DNA of 64,000 bases, taken from NCBI GenBank assembly GCA_026874595.1, contig CM049322.1, positions 27,753,840 to 27,817,839 on the forward strand. Direction: 5' to 3'. The DNA comes from Sipunculus nudus. Taxonomy: Eukaryota; Annelida; Sipuncula; Golfingiida; Sipunculidae. How positions within the stretch are numbered: the first letter of the stretch is position 1; every line of letters begins with the position of its first letter. The translations under genes and the position numbers were made by a program. Shown in pieces: positions 33,985-45,800 of the stretch. The notes beneath the pieces were generated by a model. It was not told the origin of the DNA. It did no database searches and saw only the letters and a program-made list of their open reading frames with translations.

Positions 33985-34235
33985 ATTCTTGTAGCTCATC
34001 TCGGCTCCCTGGGGAACATACAACCCTAACAGCCGTGATGGGCGCTAGAAGGTTATTCGTTCTACATTTGCTTGCCGCCCATGACCAGTACCCATTCACT
34101 CCTAGGTCGAGAGTATCCTTACTACAAGGACTTTGACTAGGAGTCTTAGCGCAGACGGCAGTCAGAACGGGACGCGAACCCACAACCTTGTGATCACAAG
34201 TCCAGCGCCTTCAACCATTACGTCACCACGCACCA
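33985..34235 (-). mobile_element. tRNA-derived SINE
   Basis: Reading the minus strand, the head has an A-box-like TGACGTAATGG (34225-34215), GGCGCTGGACTTGTGATC in the anticodon region, and a B-box-like GGTTCGCGTCC (34180-34170), with normal tRNA spacing of 45 bp. A GC-rich body follows, ending near GAGCCGAGATGAGCTACAAG. The first two thirds of a tRNA cloverleaf are recognisable. The body may be one of the conserved central domains found in animal SINE superfamilies, but I cannot assign it. Confidence 0.7.
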
Positions 34236-34300
34236 ATAACCATTACGCCATTATGCTACAGTAACCATTCCGCCATCACGCTCAGCATTATGATGGCTTA
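34236..34300. repeat. short repeats of the SINE A-box region
   Basis: AACCATTACGCCATTATGC and AACCATTCCGCCATCACGC follow the SINE head, so with the head itself the ACCATTACGYCA motif occurs three times at about 30-bp spacing. This is probably a local tandem duplication at the 5' end of the SINE. Confidence 0.6.
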
Positions 34301-34389
34301 GCAACTATTCGTCTGGTTGATTCAAATTGCGGAACACACATATAGACAAGAGAAATTTCTTCGAAAGCTCACGATAGAAAGTAACTTTA

Positions 34390-34650
34390 ATTAATATTCA
34401 CGATCAAAGTATTCACGGAGGCCAGCTGCTTCTGGAGGGCCAGTTAACATCTACGATCAGTAAATTCACGTAGGTTTACTGTTTTCAGGAGGCTCAGTTG
34501 ATATTCATGCTCAAGGTATTCACGTAGGCCAGCTGATTCTGGGGGGCAGGTTTATATTCATGATCAAGGTATCCACGTAGACTGGTTGTTTCAGGGGTGA
34601 CAGTTGATATATATACATATATATATTATCCAGTAATTAACGTAGGCTGG
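34390..34650. repeat. outlying diverged units of the 54-bp satellite
   Basis: About five units with ATTCACGTAGGCCAGCTG and ATATTCATGATCAAGGTAT, clearly the family that fills 37430-50276 but more diverged and with length changes. They are separated from the main array by about 2.8 kb. Confidence 0.85.
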
Positions 34651-36917
34651 CTGTTTATAAGTAGGGGTGAGTATTATTTTACAAATTTGCATAAAATATA
34701 TAAACAAATTACCTTTTTCGTTTTTTTTCATAGATTCTTCGACTCCTTTATAAATTGGACTTTAAAACCGTTTGAAGTTGTGCCAAATGTACTGACATGA
34801 TCATATTAACTGGTAGTGATGTATTACTACCAAAGTTCATTGATATTATTAGTGTATCCATGGCCTTAGCTTTGCCTCAAAATGTGAATAAATTATACAG
34901 ATCAGGAAAAAACGCATATATAGCCATTCAGTCATATGTGACATTGATATTATCAACACATACACTGGTATACTGGTGTATAAAAGCTGGACTATAACCT
35001 CAGGGTCTGAAAAAGATGTTCAGCATACTGCTGTAAAATTCGTTGGACTTGTGTTAAGTCGGATATGCTGTCGGAAAAGTGATTGGCTCAACAAAATCTA
35101 CATTTGCCTCATATATTACGATTACTGCCTTCGTGTAAAGATTTATCATAAAGACATGGTTTTGTTAGTCCACACCTTTGTTCAACCTAGTCTTGCAGTG
35201 AATATGTTAACAGCAGTATAGCAAAATATATCAAACAGAAAAAATACACAAAATATATTCCGCTTATAAATATTTCCTATAAGCTCTACAGCTAAAGACT
35301 CGCAGGTTCAGGGCACACTTTTGAATCATTTCTTTCCTGAATGGATTGATGCCCATACTTTTGCAGATGGGAACACCTTTTCATGCAGTTATAACTATAC
35401 ATTAAATGGACAGCATCTCCCTTACAAAATCCCATACCAGTCGTATTTGTGTGAGGGTCTCTATATCTGTGTAAAGAAATAATGATAATCTGTCTTTGCC
35501 AGCTGAAGAAGGTTAGGCAAAGAAACTTGGTAACATAAAAAACTAAGGCAAAGTACAAGATGATTTTTAAAGGAGATCATGCCTCCTCCAACCAAGTCCT
35601 GACGAATCCTGTAGAAAACCTTAAATTAAGTAATAATGACCTATATTCTATGAGATATGTGATTTTAGTCACCTTGACAGCCAGTCTCATCTGAGTCTTA
35701 ATCCCTGCTGCACTAAAAATGATTAAAGGGTCATAAATTGAAAATAATAAATATAATGTACATATACATTCCTGTTATCAATCCTAAATTTGAACAACAT
35801 TTGCCAAAGTCTCACAATAATCTTTCCATTTGAAGTTCATAAGGAATTCCATTTTTCAATAATTAATCCATACTTTGCTTTTAAATTTGCTATGCTTCTC
35901 TATCTAAGATAAATTTATCTTTTGTACATGAGCCACCTATAATTAATATTTTTTTAGTAGTGACTACTTTTCGATTTATGTAGAGATTCACATTTTACAT
36001 TCAACTGACTTTTTTAACTCTTCAATTAATTGTCTGAATTTGAAAACAAAATTAATCCGGCATACCCATTTTCTGGTCATCATTTAAAGTTTTAACACAA
36101 TTAGGCAAAATAATGCTTATAAAAGGGACCATCAGATGTGAAATTACCCTTTTCATGGTCTATTTCATGCAAGTAAAAATTCATACGATTTCTCAATGAT
36201 TATTGCATGGATTATCTTATTTGTTGCACATGTTAAACTGGGATATCTTTAGAGATGGTGCCAGATTTGTTGAAATCATCTGTACAAGTAGTTTCTTTGA
36301 ATATTTTTTATGACAGTTAAATGGTCAATTTTTGAGTGACATTCCACGCGTTTGCAATAATATAAAGCATTTATAGATAAAGATGTTTCAGTTAAACGTA
36401 CATCATGTGTTTTTATTTTGTGAGTGAGATTAAAACTTTGGCAAAAAAAAAACATAAATGGCTACAACTTTTTGAAAAATTTACCTGGAGTCATGCACTT
36501 TTATGTTTTTATAGAGCCTGGTCCGTTCTTTAAAAGTTTCCATATCATTTATACCGTTGTTATAAGATTGAACTTTTGAGTGTAAGAGTGACTGAATAGC
36601 TTCCTTTCATTCATTTTATCATAAATTATCAAGCTTTTGGCAATTTCGAACAACAATGATAAAATATAAATATCCCAAGAGTAAAATTGTTTTATGCCAA
36701 TTTCAGTAATCCACAACTATGGAGAGGTATGTACATGAAGGTTAATCAGAATCAAAGATTCTTACAAAAATATTCTGAGGCATTTTTAAATGTTTAAATT
36801 ATGCTTTTATTTGATGGGAATGTTCGATAATAATTGCATATCATTACTTGCATATATTGGTTTTTCATTACATTCTGCCAAAATATATCCAAAATATATA
36901 ATTTTCTAGAAAAGCAA
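34651..36917. other. AT-rich unrelated sequence between satellite blocks
   Basis: Unrelated to the satellite. Apart from the candidate frame at 35270-35482, the frames at 34597-35221 are AT-driven. Nothing else is recognised. Confidence 0.5.
35270..35482 (+). CDS. candidate coding fragment, 70 codons, no start codon
   Basis: Open from just after TAA 35267-35269 to TAA 35480-35482. It reads NHFFPEWIDAHTFADGNTFS then CSYNYTLNGQHLPYKI and PYQSYLCEGLYICVKK, with several Cys, Tyr and Asn residues as in an extracellular domain. Possible acceptors lie at 35289 (CTCTACAG) and 35303 (CTCGCAG), and a GTGAGG donor near 35450. An 88-codon minus-strand frame overlaps (35292-35558), so the strand is not certain. 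Could be an exon or a decayed one. Family not recognised. Confidence 0.28.
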   Translation: MFPISSTAKDSQVQGTLLNHFFPEWIDAHTFADGNTFSCSYNYTLNGQHLPYKIPYQSYLCEGLYICVKK

Positions 36918-36965
36918 GCTTCACTAGCGAGACAGTTCGGTCCGCTTTAATGTCACCCGTAACAG
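36918..36965 (-). repeat. inverted fragment of the LTR start
   Basis: Its reverse complement begins TGTTACGG and continues AAAGCGGACCGAACTG, then GCTAGTGAAGC, closely matching the first ~49 bp of the LTR at 37069. With 37069-37117 it forms arms of about 46-48 bp around the 103-bp internal copy. Confidence 0.65.
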
Positions 36966-37057
36966 GGATGACGGTAAAACTTTGTGGCCCAGGGAATAAG
37001 CTCACCAAAGTGTGACTCCTGGGATAATTAGTCTTGTTCTGATAGCAAAACGCTCTT

Positions 37058-37068
37058 AAGAGGGGATG
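37058..37068 (+). other. polypurine tract before the LTR
   Basis: AAGAGGGGATG directly abuts TGTTACG, as expected for the plus-strand primer site of an LTR element. The second copy (37316-37320) is cut to AAGAG by a deletion that also removes about 22 bp from the start of the second LTR. Confidence 0.5.
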
Positions 37069-37206
37069 TGTTACGGGGTGCACATAAAAGCGGACCGAAC
37101 TGCTTTGCTAGCGAAGCGGTTGGTACGCCGGACTGTGCGCCACCGTTATGGGTTCGAATCCCGGATCGGCCCAGTATTTTCCCCTAATCAATTTGTCTTC
37201 GTAACA
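37069..37206 (+). repeat. 138-bp LTR
   Basis: Starts TGTTACG and ends CGTAACA, perfect short inverted termini with the TG...CA rule. It contains a TATA-like CACATAAAAG near its start and the tRNA-like segment. It is bordered by a purine tract upstream (AAGAGGGGATG) and a primer-binding site three bases downstream. Confidence 0.6.
37102..37180 (+). promoter_or_regulatory. tRNA-like pol III region inside the LTR
   Basis: A box TAGCGAAGCGG at 37109-37119 and B box GGTTCGAATCC at 37151-37161, 42 bp apart, followed by TTTT at 37177-37180, a minimal pol III terminator. The first seven bases do not pair with the 3' acceptor side and the T-stem is imperfect, so it is not a functional tRNA gene. Confidence 0.6.
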
Positions 37207-37209
37207 AAA

Positions 37210-37221
37210 TGGGGGCTCGTC
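37210..37221 (+). other. primer-binding site, tRNA-Pro type
   Basis: TGGGGGCTCGTC, 12 nt, equals the start of the classical tRNA-Pro primer-binding site used by some retroviruses and retrotransposons. It lies three bases after the LTR end, the expected distance. The match ends after 12 nt. Confidence 0.6.
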
Positions 37222-37330
37222 TAACGTGACGGCAAACTTTGTGTGGCCCAGGGAATAAGCTCAACAAAGTGTGATTCCTGAGATAACTAGTCTTGTTCTG
37301 ATAGCAGAACGCACTTAAGAGGCGGACCGA

Positions 37331-37411
37331 ACTTTGCTAGCGAAGCGGTTGGTACGCCGGACTTGTATGCCATCGACCTGGGTTCGACTCCCAGATCGGC
37401 CCAGGATTTTT
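37331..37411 (+). promoter_or_regulatory. second tRNA-like region in the truncated LTR
   Basis: A box 37338-37348, B box GGTTCGACTCC 37381-37391 (43 bp apart), terminator T-run 37407-37411. The T arm is perfect (CTGGG/CCCAG at 37378-37382 and 37390-37394). The anticodon loop region contains CTTGTAT, suggesting a threonine-type (TGT) ancestor. The acceptor stem does not form. Confidence 0.6.
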
Positions 37412-40400
37412 CCCTCATTTATTTGTCTTAATATAAATATTAATGATCAAGGTATTCACGTAGGCCAGCTGTTTCTTGAGGAGGGCCAGTAAATATTAAC
37501 GATCAAGGTATTCTCGTAGGGCAGCTGCTTCTGGGAGGGTCAGTTAATATTCATGATCAAGGTATTCACGTAGGCCAGCTGCTTCTGGGAGGGTCAGTTA
37601 ATATTCACGATCAAAATATCCACGTAGGCCAGCTGCTTCTAGGAGGGACAGTTCATATTCACGATCAAAGTATTCAAGTAGACTAGCTGTTTCTTGAGGG
37701 TCACTTATTATTCATGATCAAGGTATTCACGTAGGCCAGCTGTTTTCGGAGGGTCAGTTAAAATTCATGATCAAGGTATTCACGTAGGCCAGCTGCTTCT
37801 GAGAGGATCGGTTAAAATTTACGATCAAGGTATTTACGTAGGCCAGCTGCTTCTGGGAGGATCGGTTAATATTCACGGTCAAGGTATTCACGTAAGCCAG
37901 CTGATTCTGGGAGGATCGGTTAATATTCACGGTCAAGGTATTTACGTAGGCCAACTGCTTCTTGGAGGATCGGTTAATATTCACGGTCAATGTATTTACG
38001 TAAGCCAGCTGATTCTGGGAGGATCGGTTAATATTCACGATCAAGGTATTTACGTAGGCCAACTGCTTCTGGGAGGATCGGTTAATATACACCACCAAGG
38101 TATTTACGCAGGCCAGCTGCTTCTGGGAGGATCGGTTAATATTCATGATCAAGGTATTTACGTAAGCCAGCTGCTTCTGGGAGGATCGTTTAATATTCAT
38201 GATCAAGGTATTTACGTAAGCCAGCTGCTTCTGGGAGGATCGGATAATATTCACGATCAAGGTATTTACGTAGGCCAGCTGCTTCTGGAAGGATCGGTTA
38301 ATATTCACGATCAAGGTATTTACGTAGGCCAGCTGCTTCTGGGAGGATCGGTTAATATTCACGATCAAGGTATTTACGTTGCCAGCTGCTTCTGGGAGGA
38401 TCGGTTAATATTCACGATCAAGGTATTTACGTAGGCCAGCTGCTTCTGGGAGGATCGGTTAATATTCACGATCAAGGTATTTACGTAGGCCAGCTGCTTA
38501 AGGTATTTACGTAGGCCAGCTGCTTCTGGGAGGATCGGTTAATATTCACGATCAAGGTATTTACGTAGGCCAGCTGCTTCTGGGAGGATCGGATAATATT
38601 TACGATCAAGGTATTTACGTAAGCCAGCTGATTCTGGGAGGATCGGTTATATTCACGATCAAGGTATTTACGTTGGCCAGCTGCTTCTGGAAGGATCGGT
38701 TAATTTTCACGATCAAGGTATTTACGTAGGCCAGCTGCTTCTGGGAGGATCGGTTAATATTCACGATCAAGGTATTTACGTAGGCCAGCTGCTTCGAGAA
38801 GGATCGGTTAATATTCACGATCAAGGTATTTACGTAGGCCAGCTGCTTCTGGAAGGATCGGTTAATATTCACGATCAAGGTATTTACGTAGGCCAGCTGT
38901 TCTGGGAGGATCGGTTAATATTCACGGTCAAGGTATTTACGTAGGCCAGCTGCTTCTGGGAGGATCGGTTAATATACACGATCAAGGTATTCACGTAGGC
39001 CAGCTGCTTCTGGGAGGATCGGTTAATATTCATGATCAAGATATTTACGTACGCCAGCTGCTTCTGGGAGGATCGGTTAATATTCACGATCAAGGTATTT
39101 ACGTAGGCCAGCTGCTTCTGGGAGGATCGGTTAATATTCACGATCAAGGTATTTACGTAGGCCAGCTGCTTCTGGAAGGATCGGTTAATATTCACGATCA
39201 AGGTATTTACGTAGGCCAGCTGTTCTGGGAGGATCGGTTAATATTCACGGTCAAGGTATTTACGTAGGCCAGCTGCTTCTGGGAGGATCGGTTAATATAC
39301 ACGATCAAGGTATTCACGTAGGCCAGCTGCTTCTGGGAGGATCGGTTAATATTCATGATCAAGATATTTACGTACGCCAGCTGCTTCTGGGAGGATCGGT
39401 TAATATTCACGATCAAGGTATTTACGTAGGCCAGCTGCTTCTGGGAGGATCGGTTAATATTCACGATCAAGGTATTTACGTAGGCCAGCTGCTTCTGGGA
39501 GGATCGGTTAATATTCACGATCAAGGTATTTACGTAGGCCAGCTGCTTCTGGGAGGATCGGTTAATATTCACGATCAAGGTATTTACGTAAGCCAGCTGC
39601 TTCTGGGAGGATCGGTTAATATTCAGGATCAAAGTATTTACGTAGGCCAGCTGCTTCTGGGAGGATCGGTTAATATCCACGATCAAGGTATTTACGTAGG
39701 CCAGCTGCTTCTCGGAGGATCAGTTAATATTTACGATCAAGGTATTTACGTAGGCCAGCTGCTTCTGGGAGGATCTGTTAATATTCACGATCAAGGTATT
39801 TACGTAGGCCAGCTGCTTCTGGGAGGATCGGTTAATATTTACGATCAAGGTATTTACGTAGGCCAGCTGCTTCTGGGAGGATCTGTTAATATTCACGATC
39901 AAGGTATTTACGTAAGCCAGCTGCTTCTGGGAGGATCGGTTTATATTCACGATCAAGGTATTTACGTAGGCCAGCTGCTTCTGGGAGGATCGGATAATAT
40001 TTACGATCAAGGTATTAACGTAAGCCAGCTGATTCTGGGAGGATCGGTTATATTCACGATCAAGGTATTTACGTTGGCCAGCTGCTTCTGGGAGGATCGG
40101 TTAATATTCACGATCAAGGTATTTACGTTGGCCAGCTGCTTCTGGGAGGATCGGTTAATATTCACGATCAAGGTATTTTCGTAGGCCAGCTGCTTCTGGG
40201 AGGATCGGTTAATGTTCACGATCAAGGTATTTACGTTGGCCAGCTGCTTCTGGGAGGATCGGTTAATATTCACGATCAAGGTATTTACGTTGGCCAGCTG
40301 CTTCTGGGAGGATCGGTTAATATTTACGATCAAGGTATTTTCGTAGGCCAGCTGCTTCTGGGAGGATCGGTTAATGTTCACGATCAAGGTATTTACGTTG

Positions 40401-42821
40401 GCCAGCTGCTTCTGGGAGGATCGGTTAATATTCACGATCAAGGTATTTACGTTGGCCAGCTGCTTCTGGGAGGATCGGTTAATATTCACGATCAAGGTAT
40501 TTTCGTAGGCCAGCTGCTTCTGGGAGGATCGGTTAATGTTCACGATCAAGGTATTTACGTTGGCCAGCTGCTTCTGGGAGGATCTGTTAATATTCACGAT
40601 CAAGGTATTTACGTAAGCCAGCTGCTTCTGGGAGGATCGGTTTATATTCACGATCAAGGTATTTACGTAGGCCAGCTGCTTCTGGGAGGATCGGATAATA
40701 TTTACGATCAAGGTATTAACGTAAGCCAGCTGATTCTGGGAGGATCGGTTATATTCACGATCAAGGTATTTACGTTGGCCAGCTGCTTCTGGGAGGATCG
40801 GTTAATATTCACGATCAAGGTATTTACGTTGGCCAGCTGCTTCTGGGAGGATCGGTTAATATTCACGATCAAGGTATTTTCGTAGGCCAGCTGCTTCTGG
40901 GAGGATCGGTTAATGTTCACGATCAAGGTATTTACGTTGGCCAGCTGCTTCTGGGAGGATCGGTTAATGTTCACGATCAAGGTATTTACGTAGGCCAGCT
41001 GCTTCTGGGAGGATCGGTTAATATTCACGATCAAGGTATTTACGTAGGCCAACTGCTTCTGGGAGGATCGGATAATATTTACGATCAAGGTATTTACGTA
41101 AGCCAGCTAATTCTGGGAGGATCGGTTATATTCACGATGAAGGTATTCACGCAGCCAGCTGATTCGGGGAGCGTCAGTTAATATGCACGATCAAGGTATT
41201 TACGTAGGCCAGCTGCTTCTGGGAGGATCGGTTAATTTTCACGATCAAGGTATTTACGTAGGCCAGCTGCTTCTGGGAGGATCGGATAATATTTACGATC
41301 AAGGTATTTACGTAAGCCAGCTGATTCTGGGAGGATCGGTTAATATTAATGATCAAGGTATTTACGTAGGCCAGCTGCTTCTGGGAGGATCGGTTAATAT
41401 TCACGATCAAGGTATTTACGTTGTCCAGCTACTTCTGGGAGGATCGGTTAATATTCACGATCAAGGTATTTACGTAGGCCAGCTGATTCTGCAGCGTCAG
41501 TTATTATGCACGATCAAGGTATTCACGTAGGCCAGCTGATTCTGGGAGGATCGGTTAATATTCACGATCAAGGTATTTACGTAAGCCAGCTGATTCTGGG
41601 AGGATCGGTTAAAATCACGATCAAGGTATTTACGTAGGCCAGCTGATTCTGGGAGGATCGGTTAATATTCACGATCAAGGTATTTCCGTAGGCCAGCTGA
41701 TTCTGGGAGGATCGGTTAATATCACGATCAAGATATTTACGTAAGCCAGCTGCTTATGGGAGGATCGGATAATATTTACGATCAAGGTATTTACGTAGGC
41801 CAGCTGCTTCTGGGAGGATCGGTTAATATTCACGATCAAGGTATTTACGTTGTCCAGCTACTTCTGGGAGGATCGGTTAATATTCACGATCAAGGTATTT
41901 ACGTAGGCCAGCTGATTCTGGAGCGTCAGTTATTATGCACGATCAAGGTATTCACGTAGGCCAGCTGATTCTGGGAGGATCGGTTAATATTCACGATCAA
42001 GGTATTTACGTAAGCCAGCTGATTCTGGGAGGATCGGTTAAAATCACGATCAAGGTATTTACGTAGGCCAGCTGATTCTGGGAGGATCGGTTAATATTCA
42101 CGATCAAGGTATTTCCGTAGGCCAGCTGATACTGGGAGGATCGGTTAATATCACGATCAAGGTATTTACGTAAGCCAGCTGCTTGTGGGAGGATCGGTTA
42201 ATATACACGATCAAGGTATTTACGTAGGCCAGCTACTTCTGGGAGGATCGTTTAATATTCACGATCAAGGTATTCACGTAGGCCAGCTGCTTCTTGGAGG
42301 ATCGGTTAATATTCATGATCAAGGTATTTACGTAAGCCAGCTGCTTCTGGGAGGATCGGTTAATATCCACGATCAAGGTATTTACGTAGGCCAGCTGCTT
42401 CTGGGAGGATCGGTTAATATTCACGATCAAGGTATTTACGTAGGCCAGCTGCTTAAGGTATTTACGTAGGCCAGCTGCTTCTGGGAGGATCGAATAATAT
42501 TTACGATCAAGGTATTAACGTAAGCCAGCTGCTTCTGGGAGGATCGGTTGATATTCACGATCAAGGTATTTACGTAGGCCAGCTGCTTCTGGGAGGATCG
42601 AATAATATTCACGATCAAGGTTTTTACGTAGGCCAGCTGCTTCTGGGAGGATCGGTTAATATTCACGATCAAGGTATTCACGTAGGCCAGCTGCTTCTGG
42701 GAGGATCGGATAATATTTACGATCAAGGTATTTACGTAAGCCAGCTGATTCTGGGAGGATCGGTTATATTCACGATTAAGGTATTCACATAGGCCAGCTG
42801 ATTCTGGGAGCGTCAGTTAAT

Positions 42822-45800
42822 ATGCACGATCAAGGTATTTACGTAGGCCAGCTGACGCTGGGAGGATCGGTTAATACTCACGATCAAGGTATTTTCGTAG
42901 GCCAGCTGCTTCTGGGAGGATCGGTTAATATTCATGATCAAGGTATTTACGTAGGCCAGCTGCTTCTGGGAGGATCGGTTAATATACACGATCAAGGTAT
43001 TTACGTAGGCCAGCTGCTTCTGGGAGGATCGGTTAATATTCACGATCAAGGTATTTACGTAGGGACGCTGCTTCTGGGAGGATCGGTTAATAGTCAAGAT
43101 CAAGGTATTCACGAAGCCAGCTGATTCTGGGAGGATCTTTTAAAATACACGATCAAGGTATTTACGTAGACCAGCTACTTCTAGGAGGATCGGTTAATAT
43201 TCACGATCAATGTATTTACGTAAGCCAGCTGATTCTGGGATGATTGGCTAATATTCACGATCATGGTATTTACGTAAGCCAGCTGATTCTGGGAGGATCG
43301 GTTAATATCACGATCAAGGTATTTACGTAAGCCAGCTGCTTCTGGGAGGATCGGTTAATATACACGATCAAGGTATTTACGTAAGCTAGGTAATTCTGGG
43401 AGGATCGGTTAATATTACGATCAAGGTATTTACGTAAGCCAGCTGCTTTTGGGAGGATCGGTTAATATACACGATCAAGGTATTTACGTAGGCCAGCTAC
43501 TTCTTGGAGGATCGGTTAATATTCACGATCAAGGTATTTACGTAGGCCAGCTACTTCTGGGAGGATCGGTTAATATTCACGATCAAGGTATTTACGTAAG
43601 CCAGCTGATTATGGGAGGATCGGTTAATATTCACGATCAAGGTATTTACGTAAACAAGCTGCTTCTGGGAGTATCGGTTAATATACACGATCAAGGTATT
43701 TACGTAGGCCAGCTACTTCTGGGAGGATCGGTTAATATTCACGATCAAGGTATTTACGTTAGCCAGCTGCTTCTGGGAGGATCGGTTAATATTACGATCA
43801 AGGTATTTACGAAAGCCAGCTGATTCTGGGAGGATCGGTTAATATTCATGATCAAGGTATTTACGTAGGCCACCTGCTTCTGGGAGGATCGGTTAATATT
43901 CACGATCAAGGTATTTACGTTAGCCAGCTGCTTCTGGGAGGATCGGTTAATATTACGATCAAGGTATTTACGTAAGCCAGCTGATTCTGGGAGGATCGGT
44001 TAATATTCATGATCAAGGTATTTACGTAGGCCACCTACTTCTGGGAGGATCGGTTAATATTCACGATTAAGGTATTTACGTAAGCCAGCTGCTTCTGGGA
44101 GGATCGGTTAATATCACGATCAAGGTATTTACGTAGGCCACCTGCTTCTGGGAGGATCGGTTAATATTCACGATCAAGGTATTTACGTTAGCCAGCTGCT
44201 TCTGGGAGGATCGGTTAATATTACGATCAAGGTATTTACGTAAGCCAGCTGATTCTGGGAGGATCGGTTAATATTCATGATCAAGGTATTTACGTAGGCC
44301 ACCTGCTTCTGGGAGGATCGGTTAATATTACGATCAAGGTATTTACGTAAGCCAGCTGCTTTTGGGAGGATCGGTTAATATACACGATCAAGGTATTTAC
44401 GTAGGCCAGCTACTTCTTGGAGGATCGGTTAATATTCACGATCAAGGTATTTACGTAGGCCAGCTACTTCTGGGAGGATCGGTTAATATTCACGATCAAG
44501 GTATTTACGTAAGCCAGCTGATTATGGGAGGATCGGTTAATATTCACGATCAAGGTATTTACGTAAACAAGCTGCTTCTGGGAGTATCGGTTAATATACA
44601 CGATCAAGGTATTTACGTAGGCCAGCTACTTCTGGGAGGATCGGTTAATATTCACGATCAAGGTATTTACGTTAGCCAGCTGCTTCTGGGAGGATCGGTT
44701 AATATTACGATCAAGGTATTTACGAAAGCCAGCTGATTCTGGGAGGATCGGTTAATATTCATGATCAAGGTATTTACGTAGGCCACCTGCTTCTGGGAGG
44801 ATCGGTTAATATTCACGATCAAGGTATTTACGTTAGCCAGCTGCTTCTGGGAGGATCGGTTAATATTACGATCAAGGTATTTACGTAAGCCAGCTGATTC
44901 TGGGAGGATCGGTTAATATTCATGATCAAGGTATTTACGTAGGCCACCTACTTCTGGGAGGATCGGTTAATATTCACGATTAAGGTATTTACGTAAGCCA
45001 GCTGCTTCTGGGAGGATCGGTTAATATCACGATCAAGGTATTTACGTAGGCCACCTGCTTCTGGGAGGATCGGTTAATATTCACGATCAAGGTATTTACG
45101 TTAGCCAGCTGCTTCTGGGAGGATCGGTTAATATTACGATCAAGGTATTTACGTAAGCCAGCTGATTCTGGGAGGATCGGTTAATATTCATGATCAAGGT
45201 ATTTACGTAGGCCACCTGCTTCTGGGAGGATCGGTTAATATTACGATCAAGGTATTTACGTAAGCCAGCTGCTTTTGGGAGGATCGGTTAATATACACGA
45301 TCAAGGTATTTACGTAGGCCAGCTACTTCTTGGAGGATCGGTTAATATTCACGATCAAGGTATTTACGTAGGCCAGCTACTTCTGGGAGGATCGGTTAAT
45401 ATTCACGATCAAGGTATTTACGTAAGCCAGCTGATTCTGGGAGGATCGGTTAATATTCACGATCAAGGTATTTACGTAAGCAAGCTGCTTCTGGGAGTAT
45501 CGGTTAATATACACGATCAAGGTATTTACGTAGGCCAGCTACTTCTGGGAGGATCGGTTAATATTCACGATCAAGGTATTTACGTCAGCCAGCTGCTTCT
45601 GGGAGGATCGGTTAATATTACGATCAAGGTATTTACGTAAGCCAGCTGATTCTGGGAGGATCGGTTAATATCCACGATCAAGGTATTTACGTAGGCCAGC
45701 TGCTTCTGGGAGGATCGGTTAATATTCACGATCAAGGTATTTTCGTAGGCCAGCTGCTTCTGGGAGGATCGAATAATATTTACGGTCAAGGTATTAACGT

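Larger units (their letters stand above)
36918..37429 (+). mobile_element. miniature LTR retroelement (TRIM-like), rearranged tandem copies
   Basis: Order: an inverted LTR-start fragment (36918-36965), a short internal region (36966-37068) ending in a purine tract, one full LTR (37069-37206), a primer-binding site (37210-37221), a second internal copy (to 37320), and a truncated second LTR (37321-37429). The two internal copies share TGGCCCAGGGAATAAGCTCA, CAAAGTGTGA and TAGTCTTGTTCTGATAGCA. There is no coding capacity. A TRIM (terminal-repeat retrotransposon in miniature) has exactly these parts. The unusual feature is a tRNA-like segment in each LTR. Confidence 0.6.

Noticed and set aside
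36868-37083. 71-codon minus-strand frame
   Set aside because: Lies across the internal copy and inverted LTR fragment of the miniature retroelement.
37102-37411. Two functional tRNA genes
   Set aside because: A and B boxes are good, but no acceptor stem forms in either copy and the anticodon stems are broken. The LTR context explains them better.
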